Origin: an uncultured Lachnospiraceae bacterium
Lineage (GTDB): Bacteria > Bacillota > Clostridia > Lachnospirales > Lachnospiraceae
NCBI GenBank assembly: GCA_947176785.1
Contig: CAMWSA010000183.1
Coordinates: 1 to 7,594 of the forward strand
DNA length: 7,594 bases
Direction: 5' to 3'
Shown here: positions 1 through 6,370 of the stretch, piece after piece
Position numbering within the stretch: position 1 is the stretch's first letter
Layout: each line of letters opens with the position of its first letter
Made by a program: the position numbers and the translations under genes
The notes under the pieces: generated by a model
Seen by the model: the letters and a program-made list of their open reading frames with translations, nothing else
What the model was told of the DNA's origin: nothing
Databases searched by the model: none

Positions 1-38
1 GGATCATACGAATCAAAAGCCGCCATTTTCCGCGTCGC

Positions 39-914
39 TTACCCTTCTATATCCGCCCAGTCCGGTCCGCCCTCCACATTTCCGGTCACATGAATGGAAT
101 GCCCGTAAAACAGATTTCCGTCCAAAAACCAGAACTCAAAATCTCCATCCTCCTGCGCCTGAATGGATTCCAACTCCATACGTTCCATAAACTGCTCCCG
201 GGTGACCAACTGCCCGGTTTCTTCTAAACCTTCCTCTTCCTCCTCCATCGTATTTTCTGCCCATTCGTTGGCAAGTTCCAGCAGTTCATCCGCCGCATAT
301 TCCCGTACCCGCCGGTCCCAGTCTTTCTGATCCTCCATCAGTATTCGCGCCGTCCCTATGGCGCTTTCCATCACTTCCTCTTCATCCTGGTCAAAGGAAA
401 GGATGATCTCTGTCCCCAGCCAGTCCTTTCTGGTTTCAAACCAGTCCACGGTACGATCCAGCACAAATCTGCCGAGTCCTTCCACCTCCATACTGACCTC
501 CTGCATCTGTTCCTCCAGAATCGCTCTCAGTTCCGGATCATTTCCATCCTGAACCGGGCCCGTCATGAGCAGATATCTCCCGTTCCTGGAGAGCCGCACG
601 CGGCACCGGATCACAGAATCTTCCCTTACCGTTTCCTGCAGATGCTTCAGAAGTCTGTCATCCGCAGGAGTTGACAGCAAAACCCCCTCCTGATGGATTT
701 CACCGCCCTCTTCTTTCCATGCCGTCAATTCAACCGTTGCGTTCCAGAGTTTCTCCTTCCCCAGTTTGCCCGCTCCAAATCCGCTGGCACCCACCACCGC
801 CTGGATCTCCATTTCCTGAGGCAGGGAATCCTCCGCCTCACTCCTGTACTCCTTTGTCTGAAATATGGACTCCCACAACTCCATCTCTTCGTTTCTTTTC
901 AATAACTCTGACAT
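39..914 (-). CDS. DUF2262 domain-containing protein
   Basis: A 291-residue soluble, very acidic protein of unknown function. The C-terminal half (about residues 140-291) fits the DUF2262 family: it has a 'GRFVLDRTVDWFE'-type strand, a 'WDRRVREYAADELLELANEW' helix (199-218) and the family-typical end, with a DGDFEFWF segment, GNLFYGHSI (266-274) and a closing ADIEG. The N-terminal 35-135 region looks like a small beta-rich domain. A Glu run (MEEEEEG, 223-229) sits in a probable linker. There is no signal peptide or membrane segment, so it is likely cytoplasmic. The ATG start is supported by an AGGAGG ribosome binding site 4 bases upstream. The gene is separated from the upstream SH3b gene by a strong hairpin, so it is probably transcribed on its own. 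DUF2262 proteins have no established biochemical role, and I assign none. The family call rests on recalled sequence pattern, not on a search. Confidence 0.82.
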   Translation of the reverse strand: MSELLKRNEEMELWESIFQTKEYRSEAEDSLPQEMEIQAVVGASGFGAGKLGKEKLWNATVELTAWKEEGGEIHQEGVLLSTPADDRLLKHLQETVREDSVIRCRVRLSRNGRYLLMTGPVQDGNDPELRAILEEQMQEVSMEVEGLGRFVLDRTVDWFETRKDWLGTEIILSFDQDEEEVMESAIGTARILMEDQKDWDRRVREYAADELLELANEWAENTMEEEEEGLEETGQLVTREQFMERMELESIQAQEDGDFEFWFLDGNLFYGHSIHVTGNVEGGPDWADIEG

Positions 915-918
915 AACT

Positions 919-924
919 CCTCCT
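919..924 (-). promoter_or_regulatory. Ribosome binding site of the DUF2262 gene
   Basis: On the minus strand the sequence reads AGGAGG, then GAGTT... into the ATG at 912-914, a near-perfect Shine-Dalgarno element that fixes the start of the DUF2262 protein. Confidence 0.8.
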
Positions 925-995
925 TCATTACCTTGTGTAATTTGTTTATATTTCTGTCAGCCTGAACTGCCATGATCGTTTTGGTATGCCATAAG

Positions 996-1033
996 TCAAA
1001 GGCCGACATCCTGTGTCAGATGCCGGCCTTTGA
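996..1033 (-). terminator. Hairpin, probable terminator of the trpS-SH3b unit
   Basis: Arms 996-1010 and 1019-1033 can form a 15-pair stem with an 8-base loop. The outer ten bases (TCAAAGGCCG with CGGCCTTTGA) are perfectly complementary. At the one imperfect position the minus-strand RNA has a G-U pair while the plus-strand RNA would have an A-C mismatch, which favours function in minus-strand transcripts. The hairpin lies about 110 bases beyond the SH3b stop and before the DUF2262 gene. Only the AAA/UUU within the stem is U-rich; no long U tract follows, so termination strength is uncertain. Confidence 0.6.
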
Positions 1034-1146
1034 TTTATACTCACACCCGCTGAAATCTCCCAATTCCCGCACGGCGCACGTTGCATAATCGGAAAAACTG
1101 TGCCGTGCAGGCTGAAAATTCCAATCCGTCGCGGGTATGCCCACAT

Positions 1147-1674
1147 TTACTGCGTCACATCCACAGTAATCAGGTACTGGCTCACCGCATACACCACCTG
1201 TCCGTTGTACTCCAGCTGGGACCAGCCGGTGGATACGTTTATACCGATCCTGTGGGCGTTCTGCCCGTTGCTCAGCTGAGTGATTACCGTCAGCTGACCC
1301 TGGTCTGTGCTGGGCTCGCTGCGAAGATTTGTCACCTCCTTGGCGGTGACCATTTCATCCACTGTCTCGAATTCCATGCCCAGCGTATTATCCAGCCCGG
1401 AGTCGCCTGCCGACGATGTCGGTTCCTCCGCCGAAGCCGCACTCGTCTCCGGCACACTGGACTGCACGCCCCAATCCGCAATGGAATCTATTGAATTCTC
1501 CACACTCGTCCCCGGCAGTGTGCCCGGATGGTTGGCGTGGGTGATCTTCCACACCGCAAAACAGAATATCACCACCACTGCTACTAATACCACCATAGTC
1601 ACCAGCGTTTGCACGGGATTCAAGTTTTCATCTTCCAGAGCCGATGCTCTTTCTTCTTCATAATTCCGTCTCAT
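1147..1674 (-). CDS. Membrane-anchored SH3b (SH3 type 3) domain protein
   Basis: A 175-residue protein with a single membrane anchor and an extracellular SH3b domain. Residues 1-20 are charged and cytoplasmic, 21-43 form one hydrophobic helix, 44-104 are a Ser/Thr/Glu/Pro-rich linker, and 105-172 form a bacterial SH3 domain. The diagnostic segment is VTNLRSEPS (114-122), with TGWSQLEYNGQ (149-159) and a closing YAVSQYLI (162-169). Such domains commonly bind cell wall peptides or carry enzymes at the envelope; here there is no catalytic domain, so a wall-binding or sensory accessory role is inference. The first 17 bases overlap the 3' end of trpS, so the two are co-transcribed and perhaps translationally coupled. 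The ribosome binding site is weak (an AGG in ACAGGTC), which fits coupling. There is no obvious functional link to TrpRS. Confidence 0.85.
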   Translation of the reverse strand: MRRNYEEERASALEDENLNPVQTLVTMVVLVAVVVIFCFAVWKITHANHPGTLPGTSVENSIDSIADWGVQSSVPETSAASAEEPTSSAGDSGLDNTLGMEFETVDEMVTAKEVTNLRSEPSTDQGQLTVITQLSNGQNAHRIGINVSTGWSQLEYNGQVVYAVSQYLITVDVTQ

Positions 1675-2749
1675 ATTTTTTGACCTGTGCCTCTATCAAA
1701 TCCATATCTTCAAAATAATTGATGCGCATTGCGCTCTTAACCTCGGACAATGTCTGCGCCGCCGCCTCCCGGGCCGCCTCGCTGCCCCGCTTCAGGATAT
1801 TGTATATCTCGGGGATGTCCTTCTCATATTCCCTGCGACGCTGCCGGATAGGCTCCAATTCCTCCTGAATCACACTATTCAGCAGCTTTTTCACCTTCAT
1901 ATCCCCCAGGCCGCCCCTGGTGTAATGGTCCTTCAATTCCTGCAGGCAGGAGTATTCCGGCAGATACCTCTCGAAATGTTCATCCCGGCAGAATGCATCC
2001 AGGTAAGTAAATACAGTATTGCCCTCCAGGTGGCCGGGATCGGAAACCAGAAGGTGCAGCTGGTCCGTATACATACTCATAACCTGCTTTTTCACATCCT
2101 CCGGGCTGTCTGCCAGATAGATGCAGTTCCCCAGGGACTTGCTCATCTTCGCCTTACCGTCCACGCCGGGGAGCCGCAGACACGCCGCGTTCTCGGGAAT
2201 CAAAGCCCGGGGTTCCACCAGTACCGGCGCATAGATGCTGTTGAACTTATGCACGATCTCCCTGGCCTGCTCAATCATGGGCAGCTGGTCCTCACCCACG
2301 GGAACCGTGGTGGCCTTGAATGCGGTGATATCCGATGCCTGGCTGATGGGATAGGTAAAAAAGCCCACCGGGATGCTGGCCTCAAAATTCCGCAGCTGGA
2401 TTTCATTCTTTACCGTGGGATTACGCTGAAGCCGGGACACCGTCACCAGGTTCATGTAGTAAAAGCTGAGTTCCGTCAACTCCGGGATCTGGGACTGGAT
2501 GAACAGAGTGGATTTAGCGGGATCCAGTCCGCAGGACAGATAATCCAGCGCTACCTCCACAATGTTCTGCCGCACCTTGTCCGGATTCTCAAAGTTGTCC
2601 GTCAGCGCCTGGGCATCCGCAATCATAATGAAAATCTTGCTGTACTCGCCGCTGTTCTGCAGTTCCACTCTTCTTCTTAGGGAACCCACATAATGGCCCA
2701 CATGCAGTCTGCCCGTGGGCCTGTCCCCTGTCAAAATAATCTTGTCCAT
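1658..2749 (-). CDS. trpS: Tryptophanyl-tRNA synthetase
   Basis: A class I aminoacyl-tRNA synthetase that charges tRNA-Trp with tryptophan using ATP, in the cytoplasm. The Rossmann-fold signature begins at TGDRPTGRLHVGHY (7-20), where HVGH (16-19) is the HIGH motif. The tryptophan-pocket region GFFTYPISQASDI (129-141) and the PVGEDQ motif (150-155) follow, and KMSKS is intact at 201-205. The C-terminal anticodon-binding helical domain runs to the end. At 363 residues it is slightly longer than the usual 330-350. The GDRPTG...HVGH form matches the TrpRS branch found in many streptococci, lactobacilli and clostridia rather than the E. coli type (GxQPTGxLHLGN). The ATG start is preceded by a GGAAGG element 11 bases upstream. 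The downstream SH3b gene overlaps its last 17 bases. No T-box leader, the usual control of this gene in many Firmicutes, is seen in the 200 bases upstream. Confidence 0.97.
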   Translation of the reverse strand: MDKIILTGDRPTGRLHVGHYVGSLRRRVELQNSGEYSKIFIMIADAQALTDNFENPDKVRQNIVEVALDYLSCGLDPAKSTLFIQSQIPELTELSFYYMNLVTVSRLQRNPTVKNEIQLRNFEASIPVGFFTYPISQASDITAFKATTVPVGEDQLPMIEQAREIVHKFNSIYAPVLVEPRALIPENAACLRLPGVDGKAKMSKSLGNCIYLADSPEDVKKQVMSMYTDQLHLLVSDPGHLEGNTVFTYLDAFCRDEHFERYLPEYSCLQELKDHYTRGGLGDMKVKKLLNSVIQEELEPIRQRRREYEKDIPEIYNILKRGSEAAREAAAQTLSEVKSAMRINYFEDMDLIEAQVKKYETEL

Positions 2750-2770
2750 TCTCTGCTAAACCTTCCTGCT

Positions 2771-2776
2771 ATTATA
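2771..2776 (-). promoter_or_regulatory. Candidate -10 element upstream of trpS
   Basis: The minus strand carries a perfect TATAAT 21 bases before the trpS ATG. No good -35 hexamer lies at 16-18 bases; the nearest TTG-containing hexamers are at 14 and 20 bases. Use of this element would give a leader of only about 15 bases that just includes the ribosome binding site. A second candidate further upstream is an extended TGGTAATAT near 2905. The start of transcription is therefore unresolved. Confidence 0.35.
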
Positions 2777-2951
2777 CTCACGACCACTTCCTGCAAGCGC
2801 AAGCCTATAGCCAATATTGGGCCTCCTGGACATTCCCGTATGGATCCGTGATTCATCCGTGCGCTTTCCGGAAATATGCCGTCCCATTACTTTTATCTAT
2901 ATTACCATCTTTTTATCCATATGAGAAGAGAAATTTTTACATTTTTGCGGA

Positions 2952-4520
2952 TCATGTCTTTCTCAGGCCCTTGGGATAATGATTTTTCATGATTCCTCCG
3001 GCCAGCTTTCCCCATCCCAGGCTATAGCCGTCTATAGTGATCAGATACCAGCCTTTTTCCCCTGCAAAGGGAAATGTCTGGCCCTTTAAATAGGATTCTG
3101 CCGCAGCCACGCAAGCTCCTTGTGCCCCCGGGCCGTCCACGGGGCAGCAGCGCCGCACCTCTCTGGGGGAAAGCGCCAGCGCCAGCGCATGGGAGGGTTC
3201 AAAACGGTTCTTTTTCAGGGTACCCAGGTGCAGGCCGGGGCGCAGCACATGCAGGCCCTTGAGGGCGGGCATGTCCCTTGGGGCCAGATACAGTTGTTCT
3301 CCGAAGCGCAGGTATATGCCCTCCGGCTGATCCGTCAGGGTGTCCGCCGCAAAATCCAGATATTCCCGGCATTCCTTCTGCGGAATCCCCCGCTCCGTCC
3401 CGTGCAGGCTCCGCGCCTCCCCTGCGGTATGCGCCCCGCCCTTTTGCAGCACCGCCAGATAATGGCCCTCGCCCCGCAGTCGATGGGGCCAGAGCCGGAG
3501 GGTTTTCTCAATGCCCGGAACTGAGGGCAGCGGCCCCGGCGCTGCTCCTTGCTTGCTCCCCGGCTCCGCCCCTGACCCGTCCCCCGGCTCTGCCTGGGCC
3601 CTGGCCTCGTTCCCTATCCAGTCGGGCCTGCCCGGGGCAAAGCCCCAGGCTTCCCCCGCCCTGCTGCCCTCTTTCAGACATCGGGCCGGATCCAGAATCT
3701 CCATCCCCGAATGTCTATGTATCAGTCTGTTGATGCTCCCCTCGTCCTCCTGCGGAGCAAACGTACAGGTGGAATACACCAATCTGCCGCCGGGCCGCAG
3801 CATGGCTGCCGCGCAGTCCAATATCTCGTCTTGCCTTGCTGCGCACTGCTCCACATTCTCCATGCTCCACTCTTCCCCTGCATTCTCGTTCTTGCGAAAC
3901 ATCCCTTCGCCGGAACAGGGAGCATCCACCAGGATGCGGTCAAAATATCCCGGAAAAATCTCAGCCAGGCGCTGCGGGGCCTCATTTAAAACCAGGCAGT
4001 TGCGGATGCCCAGCCGCTCCACATTCTCCGACAATATCCTGGCCCGCTGGGGATGGATCTCGTTGCTCACCAGCAACCCTTTTCCCTGCATCCTCCCGGC
4101 GATCTGGGTGGTTTTTCCCCCGGGAGCGGCACAAAGATCCAGCACCTTCTCTCCCGGCTCTGCCCCCAGAAAAACCACCGGAGCCATAGCGCTGGGTTCC
4201 TGGATATAGTAGACTCCCGCGTCATGGTAGGGATGCTTGCCGGGGCCTGCCAGGGCCGGACCATCCTCTGGTCCCTGACTAAATGGCCTGTCGGGGCCCG
4301 CCAGGGCATAATAAAAGCCATCCGCCTCCCAAGGCACCGGCTCCAACTGCCAGGGACTTATAGCCAGGAAACGTTCTCCGGCTTTTGACAGACCCTCGCC
4401 GCCTTTCAGCGGATTGACCCGCAGCGCCCGCCAGCGCTCTCCCGCCAGGCTCTCCGCGAAAGCCTCATATTCTGTTCCCAACTGTAACTGCATCCTCTTC
4501 CGAAAAGCTTCCGGCAACAT
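2952..4520 (-). CDS. RsmF-like 16S rRNA (cytosine-C5) methyltransferase, NOL1/NOP2/Sun family
   Basis: A SAM-dependent RNA m5C methyltransferase acting on ribosomal RNA in the cytoplasm. An N-terminal helical segment (1-60, with WRALRVNPLK) leads to the conserved HPYHDAGVYYIQEPSAM (96-112). The catalytic core has SAM motif I VLDLCAAPGGKT (126-137), motif IV DAPCSGEGMF (199-208) and motif VI STCTFAPQEDE (250-260). By family knowledge Cys252 is the nucleophile and Cys202 aids product release; both are present. The C-terminal 380-522 matches the RsmF-type PUA-like RNA-binding part, ending with GYSLGWGK near the terminus. At 522 residues it is longer than the usual 450-480. The excess lies in a repeat-derived insert at 77-93 and a Gly/Ala/Pro-rich linker at about 305-335, encoded by very GC-rich DNA. 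The start has an ideal AGGAGG 8 bases upstream. The target base cannot be read from sequence, so no symbol is given. Confidence 0.92.
   Translation of the reverse strand: MLPEAFRKRMQLQLGTEYEAFAESLAGERWRALRVNPLKGGEGLSKAGERFLAISPWQLEPVPWEADGFYYALAGPDRPFSQGPEDGPALAGPGKHPYHDAGVYYIQEPSAMAPVVFLGAEPGEKVLDLCAAPGGKTTQIAGRMQGKGLLVSNEIHPQRARILSENVERLGIRNCLVLNEAPQRLAEIFPGYFDRILVDAPCSGEGMFRKNENAGEEWSMENVEQCAARQDEILDCAAAMLRPGGRLVYSTCTFAPQEDEGSINRLIHRHSGMEILDPARCLKEGSRAGEAWGFAPGRPDWIGNEARAQAEPGDGSGAEPGSKQGAAPGPLPSVPGIEKTLRLWPHRLRGEGHYLAVLQKGGAHTAGEARSLHGTERGIPQKECREYLDFAADTLTDQPEGIYLRFGEQLYLAPRDMPALKGLHVLRPGLHLGTLKKNRFEPSHALALALSPREVRRCCPVDGPGAQGACVAAAESYLKGQTFPFAGEKGWYLITIDGYSLGWGKLAGGIMKNHYPKGLRKT
4241..4307. 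repeat. Imperfect direct repeat within the methyltransferase gene
   Basis: A 16-base unit at 4241-4256 (plus strand cggggcctgccagggc) recurs at 4292-4307 with one mismatch (t to c). The offset is 51 bases, exactly 17 codons, and each copy encodes ALAGP (residues 72-76 and 89-93). The frame is kept. This looks like an old duplication or slippage that added 17 codons just before the conserved GKHPYHDAG block. Confidence 0.75.
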
Positions 4521-4528
4521 CCTTTTAT

Positions 4529-4534
4529 CCTCCT
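4529..4534 (-). promoter_or_regulatory. Ribosome binding site of the rRNA methyltransferase
   Basis: The minus strand reads AGGAGG followed by an 8-base spacer and ATG, which supports the 4520 start over any internal one. Confidence 0.85.
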
Positions 4535-4692
4535 AATCTGGATTAACCAGTATTCAAAAACACTGGCGCCGAGCGGAAGACAACGGCCAATATCCTCCAC
4601 CGGTAAAGTAGGACAGACTCTTTATTGAATACATCTCCGGATTTTCCTCCAGGTATTGCTCCGCAGACTTTCTCTTCCCGGCAGGCAGAAAA

Positions 4693-5232
4693 TCATGCGA
4701 TCTGCTCTATACGGCATTTCCGGCACAGCGGATATGTCGCAATAAAGGGCTCAATTCTCCTCTTCATCTCATCAAAAGAACGTCCATAAAAATACAGGGC
4801 CGTATATATATTTCCCTCCCAATAGCTGTACATATGGCCTATTCCTTCCATGGCCCGCTCCATTTGTTCAATCACATAATTTATATCACAGCTTTTGTAG
4901 ACTTCATCCGGCAAATCAACGCCATTGGAATAATAAGCCAATCCTTCTAATGTTCCCACCTGAATTTCCCGGTCTGCCCCCTGTAAAACAGAACCTTTGG
5001 GAATACCCATTCTGTCAAGCAGTTCCGCCAGCCAGCTCACGCTGTCCGGTTTCTCATCTACAAGATATATTTCTATATCACAATATGTAATTTCTCCGTC
5101 GGGATTTTGAGCCGTACCGCCCCCGGTGATCTCGCCCATTTGCTTATTCTCAAGTATTTCCTGCAGGGCATCCTCCAGTTCAAATCTATGTTTAGGTTGA
5201 AATCGCGCATTTAATTTTAATGTCAAATACAT
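4693..5232 (-). CDS. Uncharacterized 179-residue protein, possible two-lobed alpha/beta fold
   Basis: I do not recognise a named family with confidence. Starting at the second Met (5230-5232) the product begins MYLTLKLNARF and has 179 residues. The start is chosen because GAGGGG lies 5 bases upstream, while the first ATG (5278-5280, adding 16 residues) has no clear ribosome binding site. The first half contains a GGGT turn followed by CDIEIYL; the second half has VGTLEGLAYYSNG, LPDEVYKSCDINYVIEQ and a terminal PLCRKCRIEQIA with a CxxC pair. There is no signal peptide or membrane helix, so it is probably cytoplasmic. The two-part pattern of acidic strands recalls small bacterial immunity-like proteins, but that is only an impression: no toxin gene is adjacent. 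An extended -10 promoter lies upstream. GC is lower than in the methyltransferase, and no obvious terminator follows the stop. Confidence 0.75.
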   Translation of the reverse strand: MYLTLKLNARFQPKHRFELEDALQEILENKQMGEITGGGTAQNPDGEITYCDIEIYLVDEKPDSVSWLAELLDRMGIPKGSVLQGADREIQVGTLEGLAYYSNGVDLPDEVYKSCDINYVIEQMERAMEGIGHMYSYWEGNIYTALYFYGRSFDEMKRRIEPFIATYPLCRKCRIEQIA

Positions 5233-5316
5233 ATTTACCCCTCTTCCCCGCATATCCTCAGACCACTCTTCAAAATGCATTCTTCGGCGCGCATTCCGTT
5301 CAGAAAACTTTTTTAC

Positions 5317-5322
5317 ATTCTA
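5317..5322 (-). promoter_or_regulatory. Candidate extended -10 promoter of the uncharacterized gene
   Basis: The minus strand reads TGATAGAATG, that is TG-A-TAGAAT, an extended -10 element. The hexamer 17 bases upstream (TGGAAT) is a weak -35. Transcription would start near 5310, giving a leader of about 78 bases to the ATG at 5232. Confidence 0.45.
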
Positions 5323-5389
5323 TCACAATCCCGCCTATAATTCCATATCTCTCTTTTCAGAATTATGTATTAATGCGTTTATAAATTCC

Positions 5390-5418
5390 TTGCCAATGGA
5401 AAACTACGGCTTTATAAT
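5390..5418 (+). promoter_or_regulatory. Sigma-A-type promoter for the HAD hydrolase gene
   Basis: TTGCCA (5390-5395) and a perfect TATAAT (5413-5418) are separated by exactly 17 bases. It is the best promoter in the window and points toward the HAD gene. The predicted start is near 5425. It diverges from the promoter of the minus-strand gene, whose -10 lies about 70 bases away, so the two genes share a divergent control region. Confidence 0.65.
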
Positions 5419-5598
5419 CAAATGCATAAGTCAAAACCGGCCGGGCTCCTTAGGCACTTATAGTTAACGACATAACAACAATTTCTTGCGCAAAGCGGCA
5501 AAAATTTGATGTTGTCTTTGGTCTATCCAGGTTAGGAAGGGGCGCTTTTCGTCCGAAAGGCAGAAAAATGGATAAAATATGGAAACGAGGAAATGTAA
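5419..5598 (+). other. Long 5' leader of the HAD gene, partly coding-like
   Basis: From the predicted start near 5425 to the HAD ATG lie about 174 bases with no gene in the usual sense. The stretch holds a CCGGCCGG palindrome (5437-5444) enclosed by ATAAGT/ACTTAT arms (5426-5431, 5456-5461). It also has a small CTTTTCG/CGAAAGG hairpin around 5545-5560 and an open frame from 5454 to 5621 in which an ATG at 5568 gives a 17-residue peptide overlapping the HAD start. No known riboswitch consensus is recognisable. Confidence 0.35.
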
Positions 5599-6267
5599 AT
5601 GATAAAAGCAGTAATATTTGACATGTATGAGACGCTGATAACGCTTTATGAAAGTCCGTTTTATTTTGGAACACAAATAGCACTTGACGCGGGAATTGAG
5701 GAAGATAAATTTCAGAAGCTATGGAGTGCGGCAGAAGAAGACAGAACCACAGGAAAAATAACCTTGGAAGATATATTGGAAAAGATTCTTAAAGAAAACG
5801 ATTGCTATTCTGAAAGTAAAATTACATATATTGTCAGAAAACGCATTAAATGTAAAGAAGAAGCATTTGAACATTTGCACCCGGAAATCCTTCCAATGTT
5901 ACGGTTATTAAAAGATAAAGGAATATTAATCGGTTTAATCAGCAATTGTTTTTCTGAGGAATCTGTGGTTATAAAGAAAAGTATATTGTATCCGTTTTTT
6001 GATGCCGTATGTTTATCTTTTGATGAAGGTATGCAAAAACCGGATCAGGCTATATTCAACAGATGCCTGGAAAAGCTGAATGCGCAGGCTGATGAATGTT
6101 TATATGTAGGTGATGGTGGAAGTTGTGAATTAGAGGCGGCAAAAATGATTGGTATGAAAGCGGTACAGGCGGTATGGTATCTAAAAGAAGGTACGAATCA
6201 GCCCTCTAAAAGAAAAAAAGAGTTTGAAAATATTGAAACGCCTCTGGATATTTTAAACATTATTTGA
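5599..6267 (+). CDS. HAD superfamily hydrolase, subfamily IA-like
   Basis: A 222-residue cytoplasmic haloacid-dehalogenase-fold hydrolase, most likely a phosphatase of small phosphometabolites; the substrate cannot be told. Motif I is FDMYETL with nucleophile Asp8; the usual second Asp, two residues on, is Tyr10. Motif II is LISN with Ser115, motif III is Lys147 in GMQKPD, and motif IV is VGDGGSCELEAA with Asp172 and Glu177. A helical cap lies between motif I and motif II (about 15-90). The length is normal for the subfamily. The start has GAGGAAA 6-12 bases upstream. The gene is alone on the plus strand, preceded by its own promoter and followed by a hairpin with a T run. Codon use is AT-rich (many AAA, ATA, TTA), unlike the GC-rich neighbours, which suggests transfer. 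Tyr at position 10 occurs in some related dehalogenase/phosphatase groups, so activity is not excluded. Confidence 0.9.
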   Translation: MIKAVIFDMYETLITLYESPFYFGTQIALDAGIEEDKFQKLWSAAEEDRTTGKITLEDILEKILKENDCYSESKITYIVRKRIKCKEEAFEHLHPEILPMLRLLKDKGILIGLISNCFSEESVVIKKSILYPFFDAVCLSFDEGMQKPDQAIFNRCLEKLNAQADECLYVGDGGSCELEAAKMIGMKAVQAVWYLKEGTNQPSKRKKEFENIETPLDILNII

Positions 6268-6370
6268 TGCGTTTGACGGGAACCTTTTTCAGCCCCTTTT
6301 TCCAGGCAATTTTTGTCCGGTACTCCATATGCAAGGCTTTCGTATAAGTTGCCGAGACTGTTTTCTCCAA
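6268..6370. other. Non-coding 3' spacer after the HAD gene
   Basis: About 100 bases with several T runs on the plus strand and no supported gene. It is compositionally similar to the HAD gene side rather than to the ATPase gene. I see no promoter or RNA structure in it apart from the adjoining terminator. Confidence 0.4.

Noticed and set aside
1..26. Possible start of a further minus-strand gene (ATG at 24-26)
   Set aside because: Only eight codons are visible before the edge and no clear ribosome binding site precedes the ATG, so it cannot be supported.
946..1146. Minus-strand frame of 66 codons after the SH3b gene
   Set aside because: It runs through both hairpins, has no ribosome binding site, and the translation resembles no domain; the interval is better explained as a transcription end region.
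1925..2680. Plus-strand open frame of 251 codons opposite trpS
   Set aside because: It is the complement of a well-supported synthetase gene; the His/Gln-rich translation has no motif and no start signal.
3511..4209. Long plus-strand open frame of 232 codons opposite the methyltransferase
   Set aside because: It lies antisense to a gene with complete catalytic motifs; very GC-rich DNA lacks stop codons by chance, and the translation is Pro/Ser/Arg-rich without recognisable domains or a ribosome binding site.
4547..4566. CCAGT/ACTGG inverted repeat upstream of the methyltransferase
   Set aside because: Only five pairs with a ten-base loop; expected by chance and without a T run or a clear promoter relation.
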